From an uncultured Caryophanales bacterium (GTDB taxonomy: Bacteria; Bacillota_I; Bacilli_A; RF39; UBA660): 64,000 bases of DNA. The position numbers and the translations under genes were made by a program. The notes beneath the pieces are model-generated. The model was given only the letters and a program-made list of their open reading frames with translations. It was not told the origin of the DNA and searched no databases. Below, one piece after another: positions 63,583 through 64,000 of the stretch (position 1 is its first letter; every line of letters begins with the position of its first letter). The stretch covers positions 1 to 64,000 of the forward strand of contig CAJLIR010000004.1 of the NCBI GenBank assembly GCA_905206805.1, written 5' to 3'.

Positions 63583-64000
63583 AAATTTTTCCACCATTTA
63601 GATATTTTTTGATACCATTTATAATCAGTTTTCTGAATTTCTCTAGCATATACATTTGTTTGAAACAACTCTTTATCATTATTCATAACCCTAATAATAC
63701 CAACAATGTCATCATCTTTAATAGATTCGTTTCTATTTAATTCAATTTTCAAATATAAATTATTTTTTTCATTTTTCATAAGAGGATAAGAAAAACTTTC
63801 TTTTATATATAATTCTTTATCCAAATAATATTTTTCATCATAAATATTTATATCACCGATTTCTAAAAGTTTATATGAAGAATAATTATTATAAGCTTCC
63901 TCATATAAGTTTTTATGGTCTTGAAAATCATTTCCATCATTCAATGTAACCACAACTAAGTTTAACCCTTCATTACTTGCAGTAGTTACTAAAGTTCTTC
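63576..64000 (-). CDS. dacB: DacB-type D-alanyl-D-alanine carboxypeptidase, C-terminal part (runs off right edge)
   Basis: The frame is open to the window end: RTLVTTASNEGLNLVVVTLNDG, DFQDHKNLYEEAYNNYSSYKLL, then a PBP5-like C-terminal beta domain and an amphipathic C-terminal end (KWYQKISKWWKNLW). Order dacB-spmA-spmB is the classical sporulation operon of B. subtilis. The N-terminal serine-protease-fold part is outside. Confidence 0.85.
   Translation of the reverse strand, partial: RTLVTTASNEGLNLVVVTLNDGNDFQDHKNLYEEAYNNYSSYKLLEIGDINIYDEKYYLDKELYIKESFSYPLMKNEKNNLYLKIELNRNESIKDDDIVGIIRVMNNDKELFQTNVYAREIQKTDYKWYQKISKWWKNLW

Overview
The window is very AT-rich and densely coded, with ATG, GTG and TTG starts behind GGAGG or AGGTGA ribosome binding sites. 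UGA is used as a stop: scpA, spmA and yidD all end in TGA inside ATGA-type overlaps. The gene set (clpB without an N-domain but with a CIRCE operator, smpB-ssrA, rnr, scpAB, yidD, fhs and the sporulation cluster dacB-spmA-spmB) points to a low-GC Bacillota, probably one of the uncultured gut lineages near Erysipelotrichia/RF39 and the Mollicutes, with spore genes and the standard code. This placement is inferred from gene content only.

Layout. (1) 1-9955 is core: clpB, a Fic protein, an HD protein, fhs, rbfA, yebC, rnc, yidD, an AdcA-like lipoprotein that lacks its metal-binding histidines, a SpoIID-like protein, a transglutaminase-like protein and tatD. (2) 10.2-16.9 kb is an accessory island ending at the 3' end of the tmRNA gene. 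It holds two nearly identical, decayed copies of one mobile module (tyrosine recombinase, MobV-type relaxase tail, KilA-N protein). Between and beside them are cassette-like genes (an AlbA_2/Schlafen-type regulator, a two-gene unit and an orphan), and three copies of an unexplained repeat of about 65 bp. (3) 16.9-22.1 kb: ssrA, smpB, a CapA-family lipoprotein, rnr and a glycosyltransferase-like protein. (4) 22.2-26.4 kb: three plus-strand VirB2-like pilins, one with a Cys-rich tail, then rmuC, a soluble SPFH protein and a rhodanese.

(5) 26.5-53.2 kb is the most striking part: 23 consecutive minus-strand genes in which a Tad/Flp-type pilus assembly machine (TadZ, CpaF/TadA ATPase, TadB, TadC, CpaB and several small pilin-like proteins) lies in line with type IV secretion parts (two VirB2-like pilins, two VirB6/TrbL-like membrane proteins, PrgI/VirB3, a split VirB4, an M23 peptidoglycan hydrolase and a VirD4 coupling ATPase). 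A giant Cys-rich exported protein and membrane proteins of unknown role precede them. No relaxase is present here, so a chromosomal hybrid envelope machine for attachment, secretion or DNA handling is more likely than a simple conjugative element. CpaF belongs to the same ATPase superfamily as VirB11 and could serve both halves.

(6) 53.3-64 kb returns to core genes: an RNHCP zinc ribbon, scpA-scpB, tRNA-Leu(CAA), an acyltransferase-like gene beside a RhuM remnant, an S66 peptidase, an RlmD-type rRNA methyltransferase, a ferredoxin, rluB, small lipoproteins, and spmB-spmA-dacB running off the right edge.
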